Shown: positions 34,790 through 44,634 of the stretch, in pieces | Layout: each line of letters begins with the position of its first letter | Numbering within the stretch: position 1 is the stretch's first letter | Assembly (NCBI GenBank): GCA_946902985.2 | Contig: OX336393.1 | Coordinates: 358,652,779 to 358,716,778 of the forward strand | Length of the DNA stretch: 64,000 nt | Direction of reading: 5' to 3' | From: Meconema thalassinum | Taxonomy: Eukaryota; Arthropoda; Insecta; Orthoptera; Tettigoniidae | The notes under the pieces: generated by a model | What the model saw: the letters and a program-made list of their open reading frames with translations, nothing else | Told to the model about the DNA's origin: nothing | The model's database searches: none | Made by a program: the position numbers and the translations under genes

Positions 34790-35665
34790 GTAAGTTGAAT
34801 TAGTTTGAAAGGACTCTTGACCATTTAACCACGTCTGCTTTTCTGGTGATTTTGAATTTGAATCTATGATACTTGAATTAAATTTTGAAATATGAAAGTA
34901 ATGAACAGTCCATAAGTTAATGGAGATTATTAAAATATTCTCCAACCTAACCTAACTTTTAGAGTTTTCCATGTCCCTAATAATAGGCCTAAACCAAGGT
35001 TTCAGGATCCAAATTGATTTCTCAAGTTATACCCATTTATCTTGGCATGTGACAGTTAGGTAAGTAGTTATTGAAAAGCTTACTTTTGTAAACACATTTA
35101 GGCTACAACATAATACCAGTAGCCTACTCTAGGGCCTTTAGGCCTAATGTAACAAAAAAGCAATGTAGGCCTATGTACAGCATGAAAAAGAATTTATAAA
35201 GAACAAGTGTAGCCAACATCTGTAAAAAAAACAATGCTTGTCAGTTCGGGTGGTCTCAAGTCTTATAAGTGAAATATGATGATTAATAATAATAACAATA
35301 ATGAATTACAATGATTTTTATTAATTACACAGCACAGTAATTTTAACAAAATACATATTCCTACATTAGGCCTACCATACTACAAATAATGGTGATGAGT
35401 TAAAAATATTGTCCTAACTTAGTTCAAGTTACAAGAAAAAAAGGGTAAATCAATAAATAAAATCACAGCACCCAAAGACATTCCTATATTATGTGACTTA
35501 ATGCCACCAAGACACTGTTCTTGCTTGATATGCTAAAACTGTGTGAAAAGCTAGATGAAGTCAAATTCATCTTCAGAAAAGTAGCACATTGTCAGCAAAG
35601 TTTGTATCATTTATGCATGAAAACTTTGTTAGGATTTTTATATTGTGCTAATCCTGTTTTTCCAG
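34790..35665 (+). other. Intron of the transposase gene
   Basis: Starts GTAAGT and ends in a polypyrimidine tract and TTTTTCCAG at 35657-35665. It is AT-rich with several AGGCCTA motifs and no coding potential. Splicing keeps phase 0 and joins CEDYFN to LENDMENW, which is the expected continuation of this THAP family. Confidence 0.65.
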
Positions 35666-37091
35666 CTGGAAAATGATATGGAAAACTGGGTTAAATTCAG
35701 AATCATTGGATGTCCAATTAAGATGAAGTCTGGAGTCATCCCCCATATATTTCAATGCCAGTCAGACAGGAGGAGAACAATGATTCATTCACCAAGGCCT
35801 GCTGCTGCCAAACGTTTGCGAGCTGAGGTGATTGAAGAAGCACTTAGGTCAAAGGAAACACAAGAAATACCCCTATCACAGAACGTAGCTATGGAAAGTG
35901 ATTTTGAGGGTGTAGAAGTAGATACTGGAAGTGCCTTGTCTTCACAAAACTACGAAAAGTGTACACTAAATACCAGTAGGCCTACTGGTAGTTCAGATGT
36001 TGAAATTCAAGTAAACCTAGTTCCTCATTTTAGAAGTAAGGCTATTCAAACTAAATTCCCTGTGACAAGTACTGCCTCATCTCCAATTAAATTTAAGTGT
36101 CCAATTCCACCTCCAATTGAAACAAACACTTTCGAGCAAAGCTGTAGTTCTGACTGTGAGAGCAGGGACTCCGATTTTAAAGTCGCAGATGGTGACAGTG
36201 ACGAAGAACTAGATGAGGAACTTGCACGTGAAATTACGTTATTAAACAAAAATGAACTAGTCAAGGGTCGACTTGAAGTAATAATTAAACGTAATACTAA
36301 ATTGTATCTTGGTTTGCCAGAGCAAAGTTTATATGTACTGGATTTACTTGTCAAGCAAATGAACCTTGAAATGAACCACATTTTACTAACACTAAAAAAA
36401 ATTAGGCTAGCTGAACCATTCTCAATTCTCGCAGATGACGTTGGAATTTCAGCCAGTTGTGCTAGTCGCATATTTTGTAAAACTGTCCCATTATTAGCAC
36501 TGTGTCTTAAGGAGTTAATATTCTGGCCTGAAAGAAAGAAAATTGTAGAACTTTTGCCCATGCCTTTCAGAGCAAGATACAGTAATGTCCAGTCTATTAT
36601 TGACTGTCCAGAAATAGAAATTGAGAAACCATCCAATTCAATGCACCAAGCACTTACTTGGTCAGAATATAAGCACTGCAATACTATTAAGTACCTTATA
36701 TCTTCCACACCAGATGGTTTCATTAATTTCATTTCTGAAGGGTATAGTGGTCGTATAAGTGATTCCCACTTGTTTGAAAGATGTGACTTTCTCAAAAAAC
36801 TACCTTCTGACTGTGCAGTTATGGCTGACAGGGGGTTTAAACATGTGGAACCACTTCTGATACAAAATAGATGCTCGCTGGTTCGACCAAATATCAAAGG
36901 AAGATGTAATGCAGACCAAGAGAATAGCCAGCTTAAGAATTCATATAGAACGTTTAATTAGAAGACTAAGAGAATTCAATATGTTGAAGCCTCATGCATG
37001 TGTTGACCATAATTTAATACCAGTGATTGATGAAGTTATTGTAATAGCTAGTGCACTGATTAATTTGCAAGCACCACTGGTAAGGTATTAA
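35666..37091 (+). pseudogene. ISL2EU transposase exon 2: rest of THAP, linker, HTH and DDE_4 domain
   Basis: The exon continues the THAP domain (KSGVIPHIFQC), then an acidic Ser-rich linker, a helix-turn-helix block (EPFSILADDVGISASCASRI), and a DDE superfamily domain. The first Asp is in QSIIDCPEIEIEKPS (codon 36602-36604). The second is in CAVMADRGFKHVEPLL (36827-36829). The catalytic Glu is in SLRIHIERLIRRLREF (36948-36950). The Glu block lies in another frame: a frameshift, possibly with loss of a few residues, occurs at about 36905-36915, so the first frame ends at 36961. The protein would lack its last catalytic residue. The frame 36046-36897 on the minus strand is only a shadow. Confidence 0.85.
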
Positions 37092-37491
37092 GACGAGTAA
37101 CTTAGACTCATTGAATCAATGAAACCATTCGTATATAGTCAGTCTGTCCATACTGTATATACCTACATGTAGGCTTACATATATATGTGTATGTAATTGT
37201 AATTGTATTTACATTTTGAAGTAAGTTAAGCCTACTTACTTTATTTGACATATTGGTGTTAATGGCACAATCTTATTTAATTTTTCTTAGGAATGTTTTC
37301 TGTGGAGCCTTTTAACACACACATGTATTACACGAAGAAGAGTTTAGGCCTATTATTCTCATGTTAATCCATTTTAGTATATGGTATAATCTTATAGAGT
37401 ACATATGGGGAAATATAGTAGGCCTATTTTACTACAAAAGGAACTTCATAATATGAATCAAAATATAAACAATGATCAGCCTACTAATCAC

Positions 37492-40114
37492 TTAGGCTAT
37501 GGGCTTAACACTCCTCATTAGTGCTGGAAATATGCATTCTTTCCAGAACTTTTCAGCTTCATTAAGAGCTCTAATAGCCAGTTCCACATCGTATTCTACC
37601 CAAAAAATAGAAATACGCTTTGTTGCTTCAAAACTTGGATCAGCAACACAAAAAAACACCCTTTTCCATTTTTGAAAAATGCATCTGCATTTGAATCTGC
37701 AATAGGAACTTGTCACTTATTTTGCCATTGTTGACATAATTTCCTACTGAAGCTTCTCTAGCTGGAGACATAACTTCCACAACCAAGTCCTTTCCAATGC
37801 CATCTGGTGAAGCTCCCATTACAGGATGTGATGCAGAAAGCAGGAGACCACTCTTTTGTATTTTGGTGCCAAGTAGGGCTTGTAAAGTGGCTATGACTTC
37901 AGTTTCAAGTGTACATCCCCTTTTCATTGCTTTAGTCTGTGTTGTTTTCACAGCACCGATCACTCGTTCCACAAATGTCCCATCAGATGTTCTGCACCTA
38001 GTTGCTTCATGGAGCTTGGAGGCTGTGATTCTCATATATCTGAGTTCATGCCAAGCTGGATCATTATGTTGTTTCAAAGTTTGCCTTTCTGCCAACTTAA
38101 TAGACTCGAAGTCCATGTTCTCTTTTGCAAATGTGAGAAAAGAATCACTATCTCCACCTCTTTCTGCAAATTTAATCGCAAGATAGTGCAATGACAGCTT
38201 CTTGATGCAGTCACTTTCAGTGAAATACCTGCACAGTTGGTTTTCAATTTTAAGCTCTTTGCCTGCAATAACTACAGCATTTAAGAAGTTGCCATTAGAG
38301 GAACTACTGTCAGTTGTTACCTCAGTACTTTGCTTCTTTTTACCCAAGTCCTTTGCAGTGATAAATTTCCTCGATGTCCCAACAACAGATAGCTCTGATT
38401 TTTTCCAGTAGCACTTCACAGATGTCGTGGCTTTCTCCTCACTTCGACGATGCACCCACATCAGAAATGCTACTGCATGTTTACAACCACCTGCATGGAA
38501 AGAAATCAAAATGACAGCACCTATGGATTTACATATAAATGGGCAAAGGGAGAGAAACCCATAGGCTGTGTTTGTATATTGAAAATAATAACAATAAAAA
38601 TTATAATGTACGAAATGATGAAATAATAAGATAATAATACAAATAATAGTATGACAGAATTTTATATTTTCCTCTTTGGTGGTTTTATGTAGGCCTACAT
38701 ACTGTAGGCTATCTTCTTTTTTTCTGTTTATATTATAATTTTTCAAACTTAAGATTACCAGTACTTTTTTTTATTTAGTCAATTTACCCTCTAGGTTGGT
38801 GGTTCCCACGGACTCAGCGAGGAAACTCACCACTACCGCCTCTATGGGCAGTGTCCTAGAGCTTGGAACATCTGGTCAGGATGGATACAACTGGGGAGGT
38901 GTGATCAGCACTTCGCCCAGGCGGCCTCACCTGCAAAGCGAACAGGGGCCTCATGAGGGATGGGATGGAAGGTTGGGATGGAGAGGCTTGGAAGAGGGAA
39001 GGAGGCGGCCGTGGCTTTACAGTAGATACCATCCCGGCATTTGCCCGAAGACGAAGTGGGAAACCACGGAAAACCACTTCGAGGATGGCTGAGGTGGGAA
39101 TCGAACCCCCTCTACTCATTTGGACCACCCGAGGCTGAGTAGACCCCGTTCCAGTCCTCATACCACTTTTCAAATTTCGTGGCAGAGCCGGGAATCGAAC
39201 CCAGGACCTCCGGGGCGGCAGCTAACCATGCTGACCGCGCCAGTACTTTCAATTATTATTGTTATCATTTTATTTTCCTCGAAGGGGTCTACTCCTTAGC
39301 ATAAGAGTTAAAAATTTTAGGCCTAAATATGCTGTTTACCAAGTTTATATAGGCTACTCACCAGATGATGCAGCACAGTCATGGCATTCTACACTATCTA
39401 TGCAGTACTGTTCCTCATCTACAATTAGTGTGACTGTATAATTTTTGGATCTGACCTTGTGCTCAGGACATATTTTGAATTTTACTATGCATTTCCCACT
39501 TTGTCGCTTCACTTGAACATACCCTATAGCGCTGTCAACATGATTTTCTCTGCCAGCACTGTAACAATATTATATTTTATTGTACAATATAGATGCAAGG
39601 AAATTAACTGAAGTTACTTAATGTTTCCTTTTCATTGACATTTGGAGGGGGAGGGCAGTTGCCCCAACTAAAAATCTACCTATTTTCAAGATTGATAGAT
39701 TATAGAAGCATTTATTTTTGAAATTGTACAATAATTGTACTCCTAAGCATAAGAGTTATGTTTAAAAAGGTTTTAGGCCTAAATTTGCGTTTTTTATGTT
39801 AGTTTTGTCCCGTCTTGATCCGTACCATACCTTGGTAATGGTGAAAATTGATTGTATTTTCTAACATGTGAACCAATCTAGAATGAAATATGGGAAATGG
39901 GACTTAAGTGATATGTTTCTTTTCACGTTCCTTGTTATCCTAACACTAAGAGTTACAGAACGTATATACAAGATCCCACTTACCTATTTGCTATTGATCC
40001 GCGAATTTCTGCAGCCGCAAATCAGTCATTAGTTTTCAAGAATGTTGCTACCATGATGGCATCCACACATGGTAGATTGTCAGACTGTGCTCTTTTAAAG
40101 CCTTCTTCTGTCAT
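37492..40114 (-). pseudogene. YqaJ-like nuclease gene of the ISL2EU element, three exons
   Basis: The exons fit in phase. Exon 1 is 40114-39984 (ATG TEEGFKRAQSDN ..., donor GTAAGT). Exon 2 is 39558-39362 (IGYVQVKRQSGK, KICPEHKVRSKNY, ECHDCAAS, donor GTGAGT). Exon 3 is 38490-37492, starting GCKHAVAFLMW. C-x2-C and C-K-H across the exon 2/3 joint form a SWIM-like zinc motif. The nuclease core follows: WHELRYMRITASKLHEA, MKRGCTLETEV, HPVMGASPDG, VVEVMSPAREA, LLQIQMQMH. It is convergent with the transposase. Defects are TGA in exon 1 (FLKTND-stop-FAAAE), Met replacing the Lys of the E-x-K motif (codon 37771-37769), and a frame change at an A7 run (37650-37656). YqaJ proteins resemble viral recombinase exonucleases. 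The role in transposition is unknown. Confidence 0.8.
38768..39239 (-). mobile_element. tRNA-derived SINE inserted in the YqaJ intron
   Basis: The head on the minus strand has A box GCGGTCAGCATGGTTAGCTG near 39237-39218 and B box CCTGGGTTCGATTCCCGG near 39208-39191. A second GGTTCGATTCCC-like phrase lies about 100 bp on. The element ends in an A-rich tail (38768-38775 on the plus strand). CCAGTACTTT flanks it at 38758-38767 and 39240-39249. It lies between YqaJ exons 2 and 3 and so postdates the transposon insertion. Confidence 0.85.
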
Positions 40115-40388
40115 TTTGAAATCAATTGTGTTTTTTTTCGCAATCACGAATAATGATTATTCGGCTTTTAGTAGCAGCAGATGCACGATGGCTGGCGAAG
40201 CTTCATGCGGTGCTAAACGGTGACGTCGCATCCCGCCGCTTACGTCACAGGACGTTTTACTCGCCTTGCGGAAAGAGACTTTTAAATATTTTTTTAATGA
40301 CAGAAAACAAAGCAACTTATCACAATGCAATATGATTCCATACTACTTAATGGGTGTACTTTTAAAAAATGATTTTTTTGAAAATTAC

Positions 40389-40398
40389 GCATGTTCCT
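40389..40398 (-). repeat. Right short terminal inverted repeat
   Basis: GCATGTTCCT on the plus strand is the inverse of the left terminus, with one G fewer. Confidence 0.65.
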
Positions 40399-40401
40399 AA
40401 T

Positions 40402-40770
40402 TTGGTTTATTTTGCTTGGCGGGAAATTGTATTCCTTTGCTATTTGTTTAATGGTTCTTATTTCCTTATTATAATTGTCTGTTGACATGGGTATGTTTAA
40501 AGCTCTGTGCACCATTAAATTGAACCCCGCTAATTTATGCGTACTGGGGTGATTAGACTGATTGTCGATTGCATGCGAGTTTTCGGAATATGGAGTATGA
40601 AAGCTCGTTGTCCTTACGTTCAATAGTTATGTCGAGATAATTTATTTTTCGATCTGTTTCGGAATCCTTGGTGAATTTTATTGAGTGGTGTAGGCTATTA
40701 GTGGATTGGAGAATTGTTTCTTCGCTTGTTAATTCAGTATCGTAGATGCAAATTACATCATCTACGTATC
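40402..40770 (-). pseudogene. Penelope-like reverse transcriptase part (minus copy)
   Basis: Starts inside RT at RYVDDVICIYD, runs through the thumb, and shifts frame at FRK/NSHAIDNQSNHPS, as in the plus copy. It ends at FPPSKINQI, where the nested transposon interrupts it. The sequence is continued by the endonuclease frame at 34244. It is truncated on its 5' side at the head-to-head junction. Confidence 0.8.
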
Positions 40771-40772
40771 TA

Positions 40773-41266
40773 ACATGTACACCAATATTCCTATTAATGT
40801 TGCAATCAACACTATCAAAAAAAACTTAAAATCCAACAATACGGAAAAAGAAACTGAAGAGGTCGTGCGACTACTGAGGGTCGTCCTCGGCCAAAACGCG
40901 TTTCAATTCGACAATAAAATGTGCACACAAACAGAAGGATTAGCGATGGGTTCACCACTAAGCGGATTAATCGCTGACATCTTCATTAATGCACTAGAAA
41001 ATGAGTTTTTAGAAAAGACTTCAACAAAGGGAATAGTAATATGGAAAAGATACGTAGATGATGTAATTTGCATCTACGATACTGAATTAACAAGCGAAGA
41101 AACAATTCTCCAATCCATTAATAGCCTACACCACTCAATAAAATTCACCAAGGAATCCGAAACAGATCAAAAAATAAATTACCTCGACATAACTATTGAA
41201 CGTAAGGACAACGAGCTCTCATACTCCATATTCCGAAAACTCGCATGCAATCGACAATCAGTCTAA
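40773..41266 (+). pseudogene. Penelope-like reverse transcriptase (plus copy, 5'-truncated)
   Basis: Begins at MYTNIPINVAINTIKKNL, the RT motif normally preceded by DV.S. It contains TEGLAMGSPLSGLIADIFIN and IVIWKRYVDDVICIYD (catalytic YVDD) and thumb residues up to IFRK. There the frame changes and a stop follows at 41264-41266. Everything N-terminal to TNIP is missing. It would be inactive. RT motif order and the downstream GIY-YIG domain identify the family. Confidence 0.85.
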
Positions 41267-41302
41267 TCACCCCAGTACGCATAAATTAGCGGGTTCAATT
41301 CA

Positions 41303-42049
41303 ATGATGCACAGAGCTTTAAACATACCCATGTCAACAGACAATTATAATAAGGAAATAAGAACCATTAAACAAATAGCAAAGGAAAACAATTTCCCGCC
41401 AAGCAAAATAGACCAAATTGTAGCCAAAAATAAAAATATAGATAAAATGATTCCAAAACCGGACATTAATGAGAAAAAAATCGCGCACTTCAACTATGTG
41501 AACGAGAACACATATAAAATCACTAATCTATTCAAAAATCAAGGCATAAAAATAGCATTCACAACGAATAATACGACCGGGAGGCACCGGCAAAATAGCA
41601 ATCTAAATAAACAAGACCCGTATTCAAAGTCGGGGGTATATTCTATTACATGCCAAGACATTGGTTGTCAAGCTAATTACATTGGACAGAGCGGAAGACG
41701 AGTAGATACACGTTATAATGAACATAGGAATGCGATAAGATACGGAACACATTCAGCCGTATGCGAACATATGTGTGACACGGGGCACAGCTTCACTAAA
41801 ATCGAGATTGTTCTAAAAATAATTCTTCACGAATCGAAAGGCAGAGCTCTCGACATAAAAGAAGCAATCGAGATTCACCTAGCCAAACAAAACAATCCCA
41901 ACAATCTAAATGAACACACTTTTATGGAGAGTTCGCCCCCTTTCGCCCTACTAAAAACACACCCTGTCGAAAACAAGACACAACTTAGCGATACAACCAA
42001 GCTAGATAAAAAAGGGGGGGGGGGGGGAAATAGCGGTGTTAATAGGTAA
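41303..42049 (+). pseudogene. Penelope-like linker and GIY-YIG endonuclease (plus copy)
   Basis: MMHRALNIPMSTDNYNKEIR opens the linker. The GIY-YIG core SKSGVYSITCQDIGCQANYI with GQSGRRVDTRYNEHRN follows, and the Cys/His pair CEHMCDTGHSF. The frame ends after a G-rich run (42012-42027) that makes a glycine tail. It differs from the minus copy at scattered sites. A missing G near 41292 puts the start of the linker out of frame. Confidence 0.85.
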
Positions 42050-42672
42050 ATGTTAATTGGATCAGGTGTACTATGTACATTTTTCTGCAATAAACCTAGG
42101 CCGATATGCGCGGCAGTATTAAAGGTGCCGGGACGTCTTCAATAGACCGTGTACCGCTCAGTATCGATGGCTTTTTAGCCCATGCGTGGCGAAGCTAGTT
42201 CCACGGTCTTTAGTAGTTGCAGACTCCTGCATTCAATAGCATACACTTTTATCTAGATTTGGCAAAGTCACACAAATATACATGGCACTGACCTCTGGAA
42301 GAACATAGCAACTAAAGGGGGAGGAAGGGGAAAACCAGTTCCACCCAGCGAACACTCGAGATTAGTCGACTAAAACTGGTGTCTATGGCAACACGTCAAC
42401 TGCTTCAAGTTCCGGTTAAAGAGACAACTCGATAAGTATAAGCTTGCATTATTTCAGTATAACCATAGTTGATTTTGTAAAACCATATAATCACCCCTAA
42501 CAGACAAATTCCGGATTTTCATCACTATTTTAGAAGTTTACCTAACATTAGATATACCACATTTAACATACACCGACTGTTGCATTACCAACACTGCAAC
42601 TAAATAATTGTACATATTGTATATATTTTTCACCTGTATTCTCAAACATAGATGTTATAGCCTAAGTGTAAT

Positions 42673-42713
42673 GGATCTGATGATGATCGCTTGACGATCG
42701 AAACTGGTCATCC
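42673..42713 (+). ncRNA. Hammerhead ribozyme of the plus-strand Penelope copy
   Basis: GGAT at 42673-42676, CTGATGA at 42677-42683, stem II GATCG (42685-42689) with CGATC (42695-42699), GAAAC at 42700-42704, GTC at 42707-42709 with predicted cleavage after 42709, and ATCC (42710-42713) pairing with GGAT. Stem III can be only one or two pairs, so activity may need a dimeric form, as described for retrotransposon hammerheads. Confidence 0.8.
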
Positions 42714-42820
42714 TAGTGTATTTATTAATCTTATGTAATTTATTTCAGGATCAGGGCATAACCCAGCTCTATTTGGGTACATTCATGTTGACCGACTGAA
42801 AAGCACCAAACTTTTGTTTT

Positions 42821-42833
42821 GCCCATAAATTAA
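42821..42833. repeat. Target-site duplication, right
   Basis: GCCCATAAATTAA, identical to 32797-32809. Between them lies the whole Penelope pair. Confidence 0.8.
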
Positions 42834-42900
42834 GCATCATCAACATCATCATCATCATCATCAACAACAACAACTAAAGTAACAACAACAACAATAACAG
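42834..42900. repeat. CAT/CAA trinucleotide microsatellite
   Basis: Runs of CATCAT and CAACAACAA with interruptions, directly outside the Penelope TSD. Confidence 0.85.
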
Positions 42901-42935
42901 TGAAGAGTGTGTTCAAAAATATAATTCTCTTACTG

Positions 42936-43457
42936 GTTGGTTCTTAAGTTTAGGGGCTGCGACAACGCGGTCATGTAGCCCCGTGCACTTTGAGTGTGTG
43001 TAGAATCTGTCTGATAACCGGTGTTAATTGTGATGACTGTATTAATGTACCTGTATTAATGTGTATCTGTTTTATTTCAAGTAAGGACTGCAGACGATCA
43101 ATTTTCAAGTAGTTCCTACTTTTGCCGCCAAACGCCACCGTCAACGACTACTAGTTCAGAACTTAGCTACCAGACGTCACCGCAGTCGGCTCTTGGCAAC
43201 GAACGTAGGAACCTAAGAGCGTTGTTTACATTCCTAAACTATACAATTTAGCTTCACACAGGTGTAATTAGTGGAAGGTTCTTTAACTTGCCTTAAATCT
43301 ATGACATGGGACCGCCGGCTTTTCTTCCCCTCCGAAGGAAGGCATACTGAGGAATTTTAAGGCTCTTAAAAAATCCGACGACTTCGGCAGGATTTGAACC
43401 CGCTATCTTGGGCATAGAAGCTCAGCATGCTACCGACTACGCCACCGAAGCCGCCTC
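42936..43457 (-). mobile_element. Full-length composite SINE with 12-bp TSD
   Basis: On the minus strand the tRNA-like head GCGGCTTCGGTGGCGTAGTC has its A box at TGGCGTAGTCGGTAGC and its B box at GCGGGTTCAAATCCTGCC (about 43407-43390). The body follows, then a unique middle, then the tail module with CCCGTG and GACAACGCGGTCATG (plus-strand reading near 42958-42985). ATTCTCTTACTG at 42924-42935 and 43458-43469 is the TSD. At 522 bp it is the best reference copy of this SINE in the window. Confidence 0.85.
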
Positions 43458-43739
43458 ATTCTCTTACTGTGGAGATAATCTAGCCAGAATGGTAGTTCAG
43501 TCTGATTGATAAAGTTTGCAGATATTTTCAGGATAGCAGACTTTCAATTGCTGCCTATGCAGAGGAGAGGCAATGCACGGTATCGCAACGCCAGATGCTG
43601 ACGTCGTTTCGCGTCTTTACGACCTGCTGTTAAAAGCTGCGTGCATCTGCAGCAGCCTTCCTGCTCTTCACGGCTATTACAGAGCAACTGCCACCCTCTT
43701 GATGATGGCAAAATAGCTACAAGCTATTATATCACACAG

Positions 43740-43910
43740 AATGGCTGCGTGGAGCAGTAGTAACGTTCTCGCCTGCTGTGCTCAAGGGTGCAAGATCGAA
43801 TACTGGCGCAGTCAGCAAGTATTTGAGGATGCACAAGTGAAAGATTAGCTTTGGGGCAAAATTCCGGCAGTGTCTCTAGAAGTCACAGCAATAAACAGGG
43901 ACTTAAAACC
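43740..43910 (+). mobile_element. tRNA-like SINE
   Basis: TGGCTGCGTGGAGCAGTAG (A-box region) and CAAGATCGAATACTGGCGC (B-box region) are spaced as in a tRNA head, followed by about 100 bp of body. No clear TSD. The head differs from the other SINEs, so it is a separate family. Confidence 0.6.
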
Positions 43911-43930
43911 AATATACTTAATTTTATTAA

Positions 43931-44634
43931 AAACTAGCTGTACCCGGCATGCGTTGCAATACCACTCAAAGAAAGTGATGGCGTTGTAATTTTGTTTTTA
44001 AGTGCTTTTGGAAACAATCGTTTTCAATTTCTTTTAACTGCCTTTAAACTAACGTAAAATGGATTAACTAATTTAGAAACATTTGTGGGAGCGTGCAAAA
44101 CAATTCACCAAAGTTACACGCAGTTTAACATTGACGTTTTCAGCACGCTTACAATCATGTTGGCAACACTGCTATTTATAAGTTGCTCAAAATTAATCTG
44201 AAATATCATGAACTATATATGTGTTAATTTTGGATGAAATTCATTCGTTAATATGGATGTTACATGCAGTTAAACATTCAATCTATCAGACACGTAGGTT
44301 CATGTTACCAGCACTGTAATGTATGGGCTCCTGAACATTAACCTCAAATATTCTTATCTAAATGTGAACCAATTTTTTTTAGAAATAGCCAACATAGAGC
44401 TCAAATTTCAATTAAGAATTGTCAGCAGTTGGAAGCTTTGACTTCATTTTCAATTATGGCCGTGAGATGTTCAGGTATAGGTCTTGACTCAAATTAACGT
44501 TGGTTCTGATAACTGCAGCTGTTTAGGAGTTAATAGGGGAGAGACACAGATAGACACACACACATTTCTCCGGATCGATCTCATGGGTCTACGTTTTCCT
44601 CATTTTAAGCCTATTTTCATTTTATGACGACAAC
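43931..44634. repeat. Dispersed repeat beginning TAGCTGTACCCGGC
   Basis: AAACTAGCTGTACCCGGCAT opens a noncoding stretch. It ends with an ACAGATAGACACACACAC tract, GGATCGATCTCATGGGTCTA and AAGCCTATTTTC (44612). The start phrase and the CAGA/CACA tail are recurrent in arthropod interspersed repeats. The end shares the AGCCTATTTTC motif of the ATGGCGGC superfamily. Confidence 0.4.

Larger units (their letters stand above)
34248..40398. mobile_element. ISL2EU-type DNA transposon (THAP-DDE transposase plus YqaJ-like nuclease)
   Basis: Borders follow from comparison with the uninterrupted plus-strand Penelope copy. The sequence CTACAATTTGGT there is split here into CTACAAT at 34241-34247 and AATTTGGT from 40399, leaving a 2- or 3-bp duplication (AT or AAT). 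The ends are AGGGAACATGC and, inverted, AGGAACATGC, a short terminal inverted repeat of 10-11 bp. Inside are a plus-strand two-exon transposase gene and a convergent three-exon YqaJ-like gene. The THAP transposase and YqaJ pairing is the hallmark of the ISL2EU branch of PIF/Harbinger relatives. Length is 6151 bp including a SINE insertion of about 480 bp. Confidence 0.85.
32810..42820. mobile_element. Head-to-head Penelope-like element pair (with nested ISL2EU-type transposon)
   Basis: A minus-strand PLE copy (40770-40402 continued at 34244-32810) and a plus-strand copy (about 40773-42820) meet head to head at about 40771. GCCCATAAATTAA flanks the whole at 32797-32809 and 42821-42833, a 13-bp TSD. 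Both copies are 5'-truncated inside the reverse transcriptase, and both carry a GIY-YIG endonuclease and a terminal hammerhead. Inverted, truncated partner copies are a known feature of Penelope insertions. The minus copy was later split by a DNA transposon. Confidence 0.85.

Noticed and set aside
36046..36897. 283-codon minus-strand frame opposite the ISL2EU transposase
   Set aside because: It is antisense to a well-supported DDE domain and has no recognisable motif of its own.
37797..38411. Plus-strand frames opposite the YqaJ exon
   Set aside because: Shadows of the minus-strand nuclease coding sequence.
38796..39173. Open frames of 98-105 codons on both strands
   Set aside because: They fall entirely within a tRNA-derived SINE with a clear TSD.
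37492..40114. YqaJ gene as a horizontally acquired phage or host nuclease
   Set aside because: It lies within defined transposon borders beside a THAP-DDE transposase, the known ISL2EU arrangement, and has introns.
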